Of a DNA stretch of 64,000 nt, positions 23,980-34,799 are shown piece by piece. The notes below the pieces were generated by a model, which worked only from the letters and a program-made list of their open reading frames with translations, was not told the DNA's origin and made no database searches. How positions within the stretch are numbered: the first letter of the stretch is position 1; the number at the start of each line of letters is the position of its first letter. This DNA comes from Primula veris (Eukaryota; Streptophyta; Magnoliopsida; Ericales; Primulaceae), in assembly GCA_963682055.1 (NCBI GenBank), contig OY821742.1:9207752-9271751 (forward strand), read 5' to 3'. The translations under genes were made by a program, and so were the position numbers.

Positions 23980-24734
23980 GGTCAAATATTTTGATCTAGC
24001 AACTTATTTAACTTCAAAACAGACCCGTTTGGACTTTTGATCTTCACACTACTCATACCTACAATATTTAGGGCCTATCAGTTAAGCATGTAGTTTTTCC
24101 AAAAGTACTCCTCATAACCCTCGCACAAGTCGCAAAATGACCAATTTTTTCATTCGTTTTTTGAGCCGAACAATACTTGTTGTATGTGACCAATATCATG
24201 ACAATTATAACACTCAACGGTCTTGTGATAATCATACTGATTGTCTCGTTTGTCAACGTCTATCTCGCGACTGAGATGTACATCTACAACTCTCACTTGA
24301 ACCTACATATAGCATATAAATGTCAGTCCATTTACTTTCATTCGTATTCTTCCTCCTAACTTCCTTTACTAGTGTACTATCGGGGAACTAATAAAGTTAA
24401 CTTCCCTTTCTTCATATATTTGCTAGTAGCCGCGCTCAGAGGCTCACAACTATTAGGCAACCATTTCAACAAATAAAAGTCTGAATTCATCATCAAAATC
24501 AATATAAACATTATCTAATTGATTAACGGTATCGTTAGACAAAATCAAATGCATGTTTAGCTACAAGTGTATTCTGTGCGATCCTCAAGTTGAACAACTA
24601 TTTCACTAAAGATGTATTATTGTTCGTCGTAAACTTCTCATACAAGTCATATGACACTCAACATTCTCTTCGTTATCACTTCCTTGACGAAATTGTATTG
24701 TATGCCACACTTTTCAACAATGTTAGGTTGATCA
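23980..24734 (-). pseudogene. Decayed Copia gag/protease remnant
   Basis: Read on the minus strand with several stops and shifts. Copia gag words survive: an IDFDDEFRLLFLLKWLPNS block (about 24430-24500), a zinc-knuckle start CYNCHDIGHI (about 24190-24220), and a protease-tail block GMSSVKIKSPNGSVLKLNKL (about 24000-24060). It stops abruptly at 24734, where the probable solo LTR begins. It is non-functional and older than that LTR. Confidence 0.6.
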
Positions 24735-25123
24735 TGTTGGAAAAATTGTAGTAAAACATGTTTTTAAACATGGTTGTTCCAAGTGGTCATGGACCATCTT
24801 TGAGTCAATTTTCGATGCGACTACTCAGTTTTTCTGAGGCCATACTCAAAGCGTTTGAGTAGCTCGTACGACGAGCTTCGCAACGGTATATCGCATGACC
24901 TATTCGGAGGAAGGGTGTGAATGATAATTGGACTCGAAGGTTGGTACTCGAAAGAGAAAATAAAGCCAATGCTGGAAAATGAGAAAAGAAATGAGATTTA
25001 ACCCATGGGGGTTATCCCACATTAGAAAATTATGAGTGATTTTTACAATATATATACTAAGGTATCCCATGTGGATATTAAGTAGGGTGTCCACATACAC
25101 ATGTGTGTATTGTGTACCACACA

Positions 25124-25344
25124 TGCGCGCTTGCTCGTCGTGCGCGCTTGCTCGTCGTGCGCGCTTGCTCGTCGTGCGCGCTTGCTCGTCGGGCGCGCTT
25201 GCTCGTCGGGCGCGCTTGCTCGTCGGGCGCGCTTGCTCGTCGGGCGCGCTTGCTCGTCGGGCGCGCTTGCTCGTCGGGCGCGCTTGCTCGTCGGGCGCGC
25301 TTGCTCGTCGGGCGCGCTTGCTCGTCGGGCGCGCTTGCTCGTCG
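25124..25344. repeat. Minisatellite, 13 copies of a 17-bp unit
   Basis: 221 bp made of 13 nearly identical 17-bp units (K)GCGCGCTTGCTCGTCG. The first four start with T and the next nine with G. It is strongly GC- and CpG-rich in AT-rich surroundings. Because 17 is not a multiple of three, each reading frame cycles through all phases and stays open in several frames on both strands; the resulting ORFs (about 24900-25545) are not evidence of a protein. Confidence 0.97.
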
Positions 25345-25496
25345 ACGGGAAAAGCGTTCCTGTTCGGGAAAAACTTCAAGCAAAGTTGTAACTGTTGCAA
25401 TAAATATGAATTCATTGCAAAGTTAATACTGCAGTTTCAAATTTCGAAAACTGACAGTAGTAAAGTGATTTTAATGGCTGAGATACTCAGTAAGCC

Positions 25497-25505
25497 TATA
25501 AATAG
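25497..25505 (+). promoter_or_regulatory. TATA box of the 1515-bp solo LTR
   Basis: CTATAAATA sits inside the palindromic-looking GCCTATAAATAGGC, in the position expected for the U3/R border of an LTR. Confidence 0.6.
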
Positions 25506-26254
25506 GCAGACCCCCACATGTCAAAAACATAACATTCTGAAATAAAATACAGCAACATATATCATCTCTCAAAAATCAGCATTACATTTTAGAACCAGAG
25601 AGAACCACCCACCAACAGCTCGACCTTGACTCGTCGCCAGTTTCCGGCGAGTCATCCGAGACGTTGTACCTTGGGATCGAAGCGCCAAAGCAACCAGAAA
25701 CATCAAGGTGGTTGGGCGAATATCGGTTAAGGGCATACTGTTAACAGTAGCCTCGTCTAATTTTATTTACATTCTGTCCATTTATTTTCCGCACTTAAAA
25801 TTCTGTTTTTTACATTCTGTTTTTTCCAATTCAGTATTTTAATTCAGTGTTTTAATATTCTGTACTTAGCTGTAGCTTTTCTATTCTGTTTGTACATTTC
25901 TGTAATTTCTTTAAAGTTCTGTTTTTTGCTGTAATTACTATTCTGTAATTTAATTCAGTAATTAGTATAGTTTCAATTCAGTCCTGTAATTTCAATTTCA
26001 ATCAGAACAGTCTGGCTGTTAAGTTTATACTTTTCAGTCCGGCAGTTTCTATTTATTGCAATTCAGTACATCAGATTATTAATTAATAATAATCTGATAA
26101 CGTTTGCTTTATTTACTATTCAGTACCTACATGTTGTAATCGTTAATTTCTATTCTAATTCGAAATTAATAAAGATTACACTGGTTTTGTTTATTCTTGT
26201 TTAGTCCTTTAATTATTGTTAATTGTTATTTCGTACACGGAAACCAACAGATTA

Positions 26255-26963
26255 CACCCCACACTAGCTCGCGATCATGAAGTTTCTAATTCTCTTATGA
26301 TATACCCGTGGGGCTCACGGAAAACTGAAAAAAGTATAAACATACGCCATGACTATGAGATTCATGAGAAGATGCCATTTTTCGGACCTAAGCTATCTTT
26401 ACACAGTCACACTATATATATATATATATATGTAGACTTGGCAGTCCTAACAATTTGCTTTAAATTTAAGAATACAACTAAGAAAACATCATATTTTAGC
26501 CTTTAGAACTTATTCAAAAAAAGTAGTGAAACTTATTATCAATAATAATACAATATGCATGTATGTAACATGTTCCTGTTGAAGGCAAGCCATAAGAACA
26601 TACTCCACTTTCGGTGGGGGACTAATTGAGAAAATTGTAAATAAAAATTGTTTATGTCATTTTTCTTGGCCAAGAAAAAGAAGTCAAACATTTCTCCAAA
26701 AGGTCGGTGAAATAGGCACGTGTCGGTTGATCCACCAGTGTTATCAACTCAATGATTGTCTCATTAATCACTTTTTTAGGAAAAAATAAATAAAACTTGT
26801 TGAAAAAAAACAGTCCAATATCACTGTTATTTGAAAAAAAAAACAAAAAAACAAATCCAATATCATTGTCTACAACAAATATCTAGCCTCCTCGCTTATA
26901 TGCTCCACGTAATTAGCAGGGGTGTAAAAAAATTGTAAAGGGAGACCCCGTAATTTGGTATGA
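26255..26963. other. Intergenic; TA microsatellite
   Basis: A TA run lies at about 26412-26432. A CAGGGGTGTAAAAA word at about 26919 resembles a hAT terminus, with no partner found. No gene. Confidence 0.5.
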
Positions 26964-26968
26964 GTTTT

Positions 26969-28139
26969 TGAAATTCGTATCCGCTGTTTTAGTTGCAATT
27001 TTACAGTTAGGTTTCAAATGATGTTGCAACCACAGTTGAAACCAAGTGTATTAATGGACAGATCAGTTTATTTAAATGTACTTGAAGTAAATCATGCGTA
27101 CATTTAACAACGGAGTTCATCCAACTGGGCTACGTCTCCGGGGCACTTACCCAGATTATGATATTATAAAAGCTTACAATATAGAATTTAAGTTTTAATG
27201 AAAAACTCTCAGACTCTCTCTAGGTTTTTCTATCTATCTCTATATTGCTCCTACTCTATAACTATCACTTATAAATCAATGACATCCCACCATTGTTTTC
27301 TTTTTAAAGCATACTGTGTATTCTCTCAAGAATGGGTTCTTTATAATTTAGAACACACACTTTTTACAAGCTAAGTTATCAACTATTTATTCAATTAAAA
27401 ACAATTTTCTTGCTTGAAAATCTTTTATGATTGATTTGACTTGTTTGATTGGCTTCAATATTTCTTTGTATGTCCAGACTCTTTCAGCGTGGATTGACTC
27501 CAATCATCATTGGTTAATACCTGTTTAATAACAAGTTTGGAAATAGGAGTTAGTCTTTTTCTTTAACAAGTAAACATATAAGATAATATATTTTTAGAGA
27601 TAATATCTTTAAATATACATATGAAACATTAACTCTATATTTCATTCAATTTTAAACCGAATCATACTGAATTTGATAAGTAACAAAAATTGACAAACGT
27701 GATAAAGATATGCATAAGAATAGAGATATAAGTTTTCCTAACTAAAGGAAACATATCTTTTAAAAACTAATCTCATTATTACTATTTAGGAAACATCTTA
27801 CTTATCACTTTTAATATTCTCAATAAACATAAACTTAACCTTTAAGAGCATATGATAATATATTCTGCATACTTTAAAACAAACAATTAACATTAAAGAA
27901 TAGTAATGCAGGTTTTAAGAATTAGACAGAATCATGCAGAACAGCAGGTTGGAACTTAGGTTGCAACTGAGGTTGCAACATTATTTGAAACCAACATCAC
28001 TGTCTTAGCAGGTTGTAACTGAGGTTGCAACATTACTTGAAACCAAACACCTGTCTAAGTTCTCAACAAACAAGTAAGATTATTTAGTTCAAACCAATAG
28101 ACAACAAATAGTATTTAGACCAGAAATCTGGTCCTAACA
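26969..28139 (-). repeat. 3' LTR of the Sirevirus-like element
   Basis: 1171 bp; on the minus strand it runs TGTTAGGACC ... GAATTTCA. TTNNAAC arrays at 12-bp spacing lie at both ends: 27012/27024/27036, and 27949/27961/27973 with 28013/28025. Confidence 0.93.
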
Positions 28140-28140
28140 A

Positions 28141-28150
28141 TCTCCCCCTT
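28141..28150 (-). promoter_or_regulatory. Polypurine tract (3' PPT)
   Basis: The minus strand reads AAGGGGGAGA ending two bases from the 3' LTR, the place where plus-strand priming occurs. Two similar CTCCCCCT tracts lie at 28271-28278 and about 28537-28544. Confidence 0.8.
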
Positions 28151-28565
28151 TGTCATTGGTTTTGACAAATCATCTAAGTTTATATAAACACTAATCCACC
28201 TGCAAATATGTTAGCAGTACAGTCTTTTACTGTATTTCATTTATCAGTGCTTTTGTAACACCTATTTAAGCTCCCCCTGCAAGTTAGAATAGCAGGTATA
28301 ATATAAGCACAGAATATCCATCCATTCACCAGAGTTTCATAACAGATTCAATTTTAAAGACATTCACAATTGAAAAGAAAATTGCAGAAATTTTAAAGCC
28401 AAAAATACTGGCACAACATAGTCTTAACACAACAATTGTAATTGAAATTGAAAACAGCAACATAAAGTCTTGAAATTGAAATTGAAACTGAAACTGAAAC
28501 TTAAAAGCATAAAAACATAACATAAACTTTCTTCATCTCCCCCTATTTGTCACAATCCAGACAAA

Positions 28566-29854
28566 CTAATTACGAGGTATGTCTGAATGAGGTGGTCTTT
28601 CCCTTAGAGGTGTGTTTCTGACAACTTCTTCATCTTCTTCCTCACTACTTATTGAGAAACCATCATCACTGTGACTAGCATCACTGTCACCATCATCCTC
28701 ACTAACTGTGAGATTCACCAGTAGCTTTTTGATTTGATAATCATCAGCATCCAGTTCAGCTCTTCTTTCTTGATTGTAAGCCAGCTTTTGTTTCAGATAC
28801 CACCTTACACCCTTCTTCTTTGAGGGAGCACTAGTTGTCTCCTTTTCTTTTCCTTTTTCACCAGAGATGTCATTGACATGCCCTTTCTTAAGCAGTTTTA
28901 CAGAAATATAGAGGGCAGAGGGACAATCTATGATTGGCTCAGTGGAGATTCTAATAGGGTAAGTTCCAGATATAGATGAGACTTGAGTCAGAATCACTCC
29001 AGTGATTAAATAAGGAAAGGGTAACAGAATGGAGGGTGAATTAGTATCACTGAAATTTCTGATGAGATTGAAAACATGATTACCAAAGTTAATTGGCAAT
29101 GAAGACATGATCTTATAGAGAAAGATGGCCATTTCTTTGTTGACTTTTGAGGGTTGTTTTGTAGGATTCCAATTAAACCTAACTATTTTGTGTAGCACAG
29201 AAGCACACAATGTGAGAGAAGATGTCTTGATGGAAGTGCCATCAAATCTGTATTCTTTCCAGTGAGGACAAGAGCAATGACTTCCATGTCATAATCAACA
29301 CTACTCTCAGAAGGATTAGGAGTACTCAGAAATTCATTGATTAACTTAGGAGTAAAATCTAAAGTTAGACCCCTCAAAAATACTCTACCATATGCAGGGT
29401 TACCCTCATCAAAGACAATGCTACTTAGATTAGCATAGAATTCCTTAACAACAGCAGGATAATAAGAATTAGCATAACAAATAGTTCTCTCTAAGCCAAC
29501 ATCAGACAGCAATTTTTCAACATGCACCTGTATGTGTGGATAACTTACTAAATTAAGCCTCCTTTCACAGTGAATTTCCCTACTAGCAAAAGACCTGAAC
29601 CTCCTAAACATTTTCCTACTCCAGAACCTAGGATCAACCTCATTAAAATTGAAAACATAAGTGAAACCAACAGAGATAGGATCCTCCTCTAAGTTTCTCC
29701 TAGCACGTTTCTTAGTTCTCTGTTTCTTAGATGAGGAAGACTCACTTACCTTGGCTTTTGAGTCTGGACTGATTGTAGATTTATTCAAGAAATCTCTAAG
29801 AGTACAGTCATCATCAATGTTGAGATTTGGGTTATTAGGAGAGTTGGAAGACAT
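28566..29854 (-). pseudogene. Extra ORF of the Sirevirus-like element (plant transposon-protein domain), frameshifted
   Basis: Two overlapping frames, 29183-29854 and 28566-29210, form one broken gene downstream of pol in the same orientation, where Sireviruses carry an env-like or additional ORF. The first part has a Ser/Lys-rich leader (SESSSSKKQRTKKRARR) and then a block with YYPAVVKEFYANL and VFLRGLTLDFTPKLINEFL. That block is typical of the domain catalogued as putative plant transposon protein (Transposase_32). A one-base shift near 29260 separates it from the second part (CASVLHKIVRFNWNP through FLYKIMSSLPINFG), which ends in an acidic tail (SEDDGDSDASHSDDG, EEEDEEVV). No signal peptide or clear membrane segment is seen, so an envelope role is not supported. 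Its function is unknown. Confidence 0.7.
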
Positions 29855-29990
29855 GGTTTCTTAGATGAGGAAGACTCACTTACCTTGGCTTTTGAGCCTG
29901 GACTGGTTGTAGATTTATTCAAGAAATCTCTAAGAGTACAGTCATCATCAATGTTGAGATTTGGGTTATTAGGAGAGTTGGAAGACATGG
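29723..29990. repeat. 134-bp tandem duplication at the start of the extra ORF
   Basis: 29723-29856 and 29857-29990 are near-identical (two differences seen). The duplicated piece includes the ATG and first 40 or so codons of the extra ORF. The upstream ATG (29988) leads only to a 67-residue dead end, since 134 is not divisible by three. Confidence 0.93.
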
Positions 29991-30021
29991 TTTCAACTAA
30001 GGTTGCAACCGGACTTGGAAC
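29991..30021. repeat. 12-bp phased array upstream of the extra ORF
   Basis: TTTCAAC 29991, TTGCAAC 30003 and TTGGAAC 30015, all 12 bp apart. Confidence 0.85.
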
Positions 30022-30701
30022 TTCGCAGTGGGTTTTACAGAGAACTTAGGATTTTTGTTTAATAGAAAGATAGAGAGAATAATTCTGATAATTGTGATTG
30101 ATTTGGGATAGTAAAAGAGATTAGTATAAATAACAATAAAGCCCAAATCTTTTTGTAATTGGAAAAAGATACACTCAAATCAATTTTAAAACAGATTTTG
30201 CTAAAATTATGGCAATTTCTTAGCAACAGAAATTTAAAAATAAAATCACAAGAAAATCACGAAGAAAACAGTTTTCATTAAGATAAATCCAGCAAATAAT
30301 AAAGATAAACATTCCTTGTAAACAGATTTACCCAAAATTTGAATTTTAAGTAGTTGAAGATTGTAAGGAAATTTTGACTTGATTCAAGAGAAGATAGCAA
30401 TAAAGCAAGATATTTAAACAATTGAAAAACAGGAATCTAGCAATTTACTCAAGAAAATAAGTTTATCATTGGATAACTTTAATAGAAATTAGATTTTAAG
30501 AACTTAAATTGAGCAAATTCGTTTTTATCTCTACACAAAAACTAGTTTGATGATCTCAGCAAAGAAAGAGTATAAGTGATGTCAAAAATAACAAGACTTT
30601 GTCTTGGCTTTTTCATTTTAGTAGTTCACTATCATGTTAATCAAAGATGTTATAACAACCTTTGGATAATCACTGAATTTTTCAGTATTATGCGAATGTG
30701 G

Positions 30702-30782
30702 TTTCAACTGGTGTTGCAACTGAGTTTGCAACCAGTATTGTGAGCATGTGGTTTCAACTGGGGTTGCAACTGAACTTGCAAC
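30702..30782. repeat. Two 12-bp phased arrays, themselves 50 bp apart
   Basis: TTTCAAC/TTGCAAC/TTGCAAC at 30702/30714/30726, and again TTTCAAC/TTGCAAC/TTGCAAC at 30752/30764/30776. The second triplet copies the first, including the flanking word GCGAATGTG/GAGCATGTG. Confidence 0.9.
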
Positions 30783-30976
30783 TACTATTTAAAAAGTGCA
30801 CTTTGTTCTTGCAACTCTATTACCAAAGAGGTTTTAAGATAAGTTAACTCACATCTATTTTTGAGACACCAAAAAGCGGCTTTTTCAAGATAAAAACTTC
30901 AAAGCTCAATCAAGACTTACCTCTAGAACTAAAAAGTATTAAAGGTACTCAAAATAGACATACATAGCAAGAGTAT

Positions 30977-32865
30977 TCAATTAGATTCATAGTGACATAC
31001 CCCTATATCACTTCTTAAAGATTCAAATTTATTAGTATCAAGGGGCTTTGTGAAAATATATGCTAATTGTCTTTCAGTTGAAACATGTTCTAAAATTAAT
31101 CTTTTTCCTTCAACTAGTTCTCTGATAAAATGATGCCTTAGATCAATATGTTTAGTTCTGGAATGTTGAACTGGATTCTTTGCCAAATCTATAGCACTTT
31201 TGTTATCACAAAACAAAGTTAATATTTCTTGTTTAACATTATAATCATTAAGCATCTGTTTCATCCAAATGAGTTGAGTACATCCACTTCCAGCTGTAAT
31301 ATATTCTGCCTCAGCAGTAGATAAAGAGATGCAATTTTGCTTTTTACTAAACCAAGAAACAAGGTTGTTCCCAAAATAAAAACACCTACCAGAAGTACTC
31401 TTTTTATCATCTATATTTCCTGCCCAATCAGCATCACAATAACCAACAAGAAAATGGTTTGTGTCTTTAGAATACCATAGGCCTAGGTGAATTGTACCTT
31501 TTACATACCTTAAAATTCTTTTGACAGCTAGAAGGTGAGGTTCTAAGGGGTTTGCCTGATACCTGGCACACACTCCTATACTTAAGCAAAGATCTGGTCT
31601 ACTAGCAGTTAAATAAAGCAGACTTCTAATCATGGATCTGTAAAGACTAGGACAAACACTTTTACCTTTATCATTTTTGGACAATTTTAAGGTAGTACTC
31701 ATAGGGGTTCTCTTCTCTTTACTCTCACTCAGACCAAACTTTCTAACAAGATTATCAGCATACTTACTCTGATATAGAAAAATGCCTTTTTCATTCTGTT
31801 TAACTTGCAATCCTAGAAAGTAAGTTAATTCACCTCCACCACTCACTTCAAATTCATTCTTCATATCAGAAATAAATTCAGCAATCCTATTATCAGAAGT
31901 GGAACCAAACACAATGTCATCAACATAGATTTGAGCAATGATTATATCCTTTGTGGTTTTCTTAGTAAACAGAGTTTTATCAACTCCCCATATGTTAAAA
32001 CCTTTTTTAATCAAGAATTTGGTTAATCTATCATACCAAGCTCTGGGAGCTTGCTTTAAACCATACAAGGCCTTTTTTAGTAAAAAGACATGTTCAGGGA
32101 ATTTAGGATCTTCAAATCCCTTAGGTTGACAAACATAAACTTCTTCATTAATCACACCATTAAGAAAAGCACTCTTAATGTCAAGTTGAAACAATTTAAA
32201 ATCATACAGACATGCAAGAGAGAGTAGCATTCTAATAGATTCAATTCTAGTTACAAGAGCAAATGTTTCATCAAAATCAATTCCCTCAATTTGTGTATAA
32301 CCCTGAGCTACCAACCTGGCTTTATTCCTGATAAGTATTCCATCTTCATTACTTTATTTCTAAAGATCCATTTAGTCCCTATAACATTTTTATTAGAAGG
32401 TCTGGGTACTAAAGTCCATACATCATTTCTCTTAAATTGAGACAGTTCATTTTGCATAGCTAAAATCCATTCACTATCTTCTAAAACTTCTTTTATATTC
32501 TTAGGTTCTAACTGAGAAATATAACAAGCAAAGTGAACAACATTATTTCTTTTACCTCTGGTTTTCATACCTGAAGCAACTTCTCCTATGACATTGTCAA
32601 GAGAATGATTTTTCTGAGTCCTTACATAGCGAGACTTGCTAGTAGATTGAACATGAGAACTCTCTTCTTCTTCTTCAGACTCAGCAGTATTCTGGGTTTC
32701 AACCTCAGTTTCAACCTCTGTTGCAACTGGACTTCCAACCACTATTGTACTGCCTGTTTGCTGAATTTCTCCTTCCTCTTTTTCTGTAATTTCAGATTCT
32801 TCATCATCACCTGTAATCTTATCAACAGCTTTTAAGTCATCAAATATCACATTATAAGATTCCAT
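30977..32865 (-). pseudogene. Copia reverse transcriptase-RNase H (pol 3' part), frameshifted
   Basis: 32308-32865 carries the linker and RT start (EWILAMQNELSQF, NVIGTKWIFRNK). A one-base loss near 32350 moves the frame to 30977-32314. That frame holds most of RT (QLDIKSAFLNG, LYGLKQAPRAWYD, QIYVDDIVFG with the YVDD active site) and RNase H (YCDADWAG, STAEAEY, FCDNKSAI, KHIDLRHHF). The last RNase H acidic residue, normally in ADIFTK, reads AYIFTK (codon 31058-31060), so that catalytic position is lost. The linker has a VATEVETEVET repeat encoded by a 12-bp array. Non-functional by frameshift and active-site loss. Confidence 0.88.
32697..32739. repeat. 12-bp phased array inside coding sequence (RT linker)
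   Basis: TTTCAAC 32697, TTTCAAC 32709, TTGCAAC 32721 and TTCCAAC 32733. On the minus strand it encodes a four-residue repeat (VATE/VETE/VETQ). Confidence 0.9.
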
Positions 32866-32879
32866 GACACAATTTATCC

Positions 32880-34172
32880 TTAAATTAAAAATTCTAAAAG
32901 CTCTGCTGTTCTGAACATAACCAAGAAAGATTCCTTTATCACTCTTAGAATCAAATTTTCAAGATGTTCTCTATCTCTAAAAATATAGCAAACACACCCA
33001 AAAACTTTAAAATACTTAACATTGGGTTTTTTGCATTTCCATATTTCATAAGCAGTCATGGAAGTGCCTTTAGTAATGTATACTCTATTAACTATATGGC
33101 AGGCAATATTAACAGCTTCAGCCCAAAATCTGTTGGCAAGTTTCTTAGAGTTAAGCATGACTCTAGCCATTTCCTGAATGGTTCTATTCTTTCTTTTAAC
33201 TATGCCATTTTGCTGTAGAGTCTTAGGTGTAGAGAACTCATGACTAATACCTAAGGAGTTGCAAAATTCTCTAAACTTACTGTTTTCAAATTCTGTTCCA
33301 TGATCGCTTCTGACCCTAGCAATATTACCACTGGCTGAACCTTTTTCAAGTTGGAGTTTTAAGCACAGAGTTTTAAAGAGATCAAAAGTTTCAGACTTAT
33401 CTTTTAAGAAAACTACCCAAGAGTATCTAGAGAAATCATCTACAACTACCAAAATGTACTTCTTGCCACCTATACTTGCAGTTTGCATAGGATCCCATTA
33501 AGTCAATATGAAGAAGTTCTAGGACTCTCTTAGTGTAGATTTGACTTGTACTTTTGTGAATACTCTTTGTTTGTTTGCCAACTGCACAATCACCACAGAC
33601 ACTTTGAGTTTTAGCACTAAGTTTAGGAATACCTCTTATCAATTCTTCTTTAACAAGTTTATCCAAGGTTTTGTAATTCACATGACCAAGCTTTTTATGC
33701 CAAATATCAACATTATTAGTAATAGCTTGATTACACCTATTCTGAGGCAATTCTTTTTCAGCTTTTTCAAAAACATAGCAGCTGTTTGCTGATCTAACTC
33801 CAGTCATGACCAAATCATTGTTAAGATTAGTAATTAGACACCTATCCTTGTTAAACTTAACAATCATCTTGTTGTCACATAGTTGACTAATACTAATAAG
33901 ATTAGCTTTTAGGCCATCTACAAGAAAAATATCATCAATTCAGGCATTCCTGGTTTGTTTAAGGTACCTTTACCAATAATTTTACCTGTATCTCCACCTC
34001 CAAACACAACAATGTTTCCTGTGAGACTAATGACATTTTTTAGGAAGCTTGCAGTACCTGTCATGTGCTTAGAGCAACCACTGTCAAAATACCAATCATT
34101 AGAGGTAACAACATTTAAAGAGGTAATAACAGCTTTGTTATTAGCAATTAAGGTAGATCTATTCTTAAATTT
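32880..34172 (-). pseudogene. Copia protease and integrase region, frameshifted, integrase Glu lost
   Basis: Minus-strand order: protease around 34090 (WYFDSGCSKHMTG, DSG motif present); a shift near 33940; pre-integrase HHCC domain in 33436-33867 (IWHKKLGHVNY, CGDCAVGK); the first integrase Asp in LLHIDLMG; a shift near 33490; then 32880-33488 with the rest of the integrase core (second Asp in RSDHGTEFEN). The third catalytic residue, Glu in the QQNG..ER motif, is Lys (codon 33195-33197), so strand transfer would be lost even without the shifts. The frame breaks again at about 32866-32885. Confidence 0.85.
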
Positions 34173-34345
34173 CTAGACCCAGTTCATTTTTTTATTAAAA
34201 GAAGCCAACCAGTTTTTCTGAGAGATATACTTTCTGTTCTTCTTTAAATAACATTGGATTTCTAATGACCAGATTTTTTTACAGAAGTTACAAAGTTTAG
34301 TTCTAAAAGTAGATTCAACCTCAAATCTATTCAGTTTTTTCTTGG

Positions 34346-34403
34346 TTGCAACTCTGGTTGCAACTGAACTTCTAACATCTCTGGTTGCAACTGTACTTCT
34401 AAC
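34346..34403. repeat. 12-bp phased array inside gag coding sequence
   Basis: TTGCAAC 34346, TTGCAAC 34358, TTCTAAC 34370, TTGCAAC 34385, TTCTAAC 34397. Spacings are 12, 12, 15 and 12, all frame-preserving. Confidence 0.9.
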
Positions 34404-34780
34404 CTTATTGTCAATAACATGAGTTTCAGTTTTAACAAGAGCTTTAACAAAGGTGGTTTTTCCAGTGTTTTCATAGCCATAGTAACCTAAGCCACTGTTA
34501 TATTTAGAGCCTCTGGAATAGGACAACATGTCATCTAATTTTTCTGAGGCAGAAACATTCAACATTTTTATTTTCTTTTTAGTTTCAGTAAGTTCAGCTA
34601 GTTGTTTGTTAAGTTGCTCAATGAGACTCTTAACTTCATCCTTTAGATTAACATTAAGTTTGTTTAAGATCAAGGATTGCTTACTCAGGCATTGATACTT
34701 TTCATAAAGGACAAGATATTGTTGAGTAATGTTTTCATCAGAAGGTTCTTCCTCATCACTGCTATAGGTTTTAAGAGCAG

Positions 34781-34799
34781 TTGTAACCATGGTTGAAAC
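34781..34799. repeat. Two-unit 12-bp array in gag
   Basis: TTGTAAC 34781 and TTGAAAC 34793, 12 bp apart. Confidence 0.6.

Larger units (their letters stand above)
24735..26249 (+). mobile_element. Probable solo LTR, 1515 bp
   Basis: Ends are TGTTGG...CCAACA, a perfect 6-bp inverted terminal pair of LTR type. It is flanked by GATCA (24730-24734) and GATTA (26250-26254), a 5-bp duplication with one mismatch. A TATA box CTATAAATA lies at 25497-25505, about 150 bp after a GC-rich minisatellite. A T-rich tail with repeated ATTCTGT and ATTCAGT words fills 25780-26060. No internal element region adjoins it. Confidence 0.7.
29991..30976. other. Non-coding spacer between pol and the extra ORF
   Basis: About 1 kb, AT-rich, with three phased TTNNAAC arrays and no ORF. 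Confidence 0.7.

Noticed and set aside
25124..25344. Regular repeats suggestive of a CRISPR array
   Set aside because: There are no spacers; the units are directly joined 17-mers, in a plant LTR.
24900..25545. Several overlapping 96-171 residue ORFs with 17-residue protein repeats on both strands
   Set aside because: They come from a 17-bp minisatellite that has no stop in most frames; start and end sequences are unrelated to any protein pattern.
28326..28523. Minus-strand ORF with FQFQFQFQ repeat
   Set aside because: Translation of a short GAAATT/GAAACT repeat in the non-coding 3' part of the Sirevirus-like element.
28566..29854. Retroviral-type envelope gene
   Set aside because: No signal peptide, cleavage site or membrane segments were visible; the conserved words fit the plant transposon-protein domain instead.
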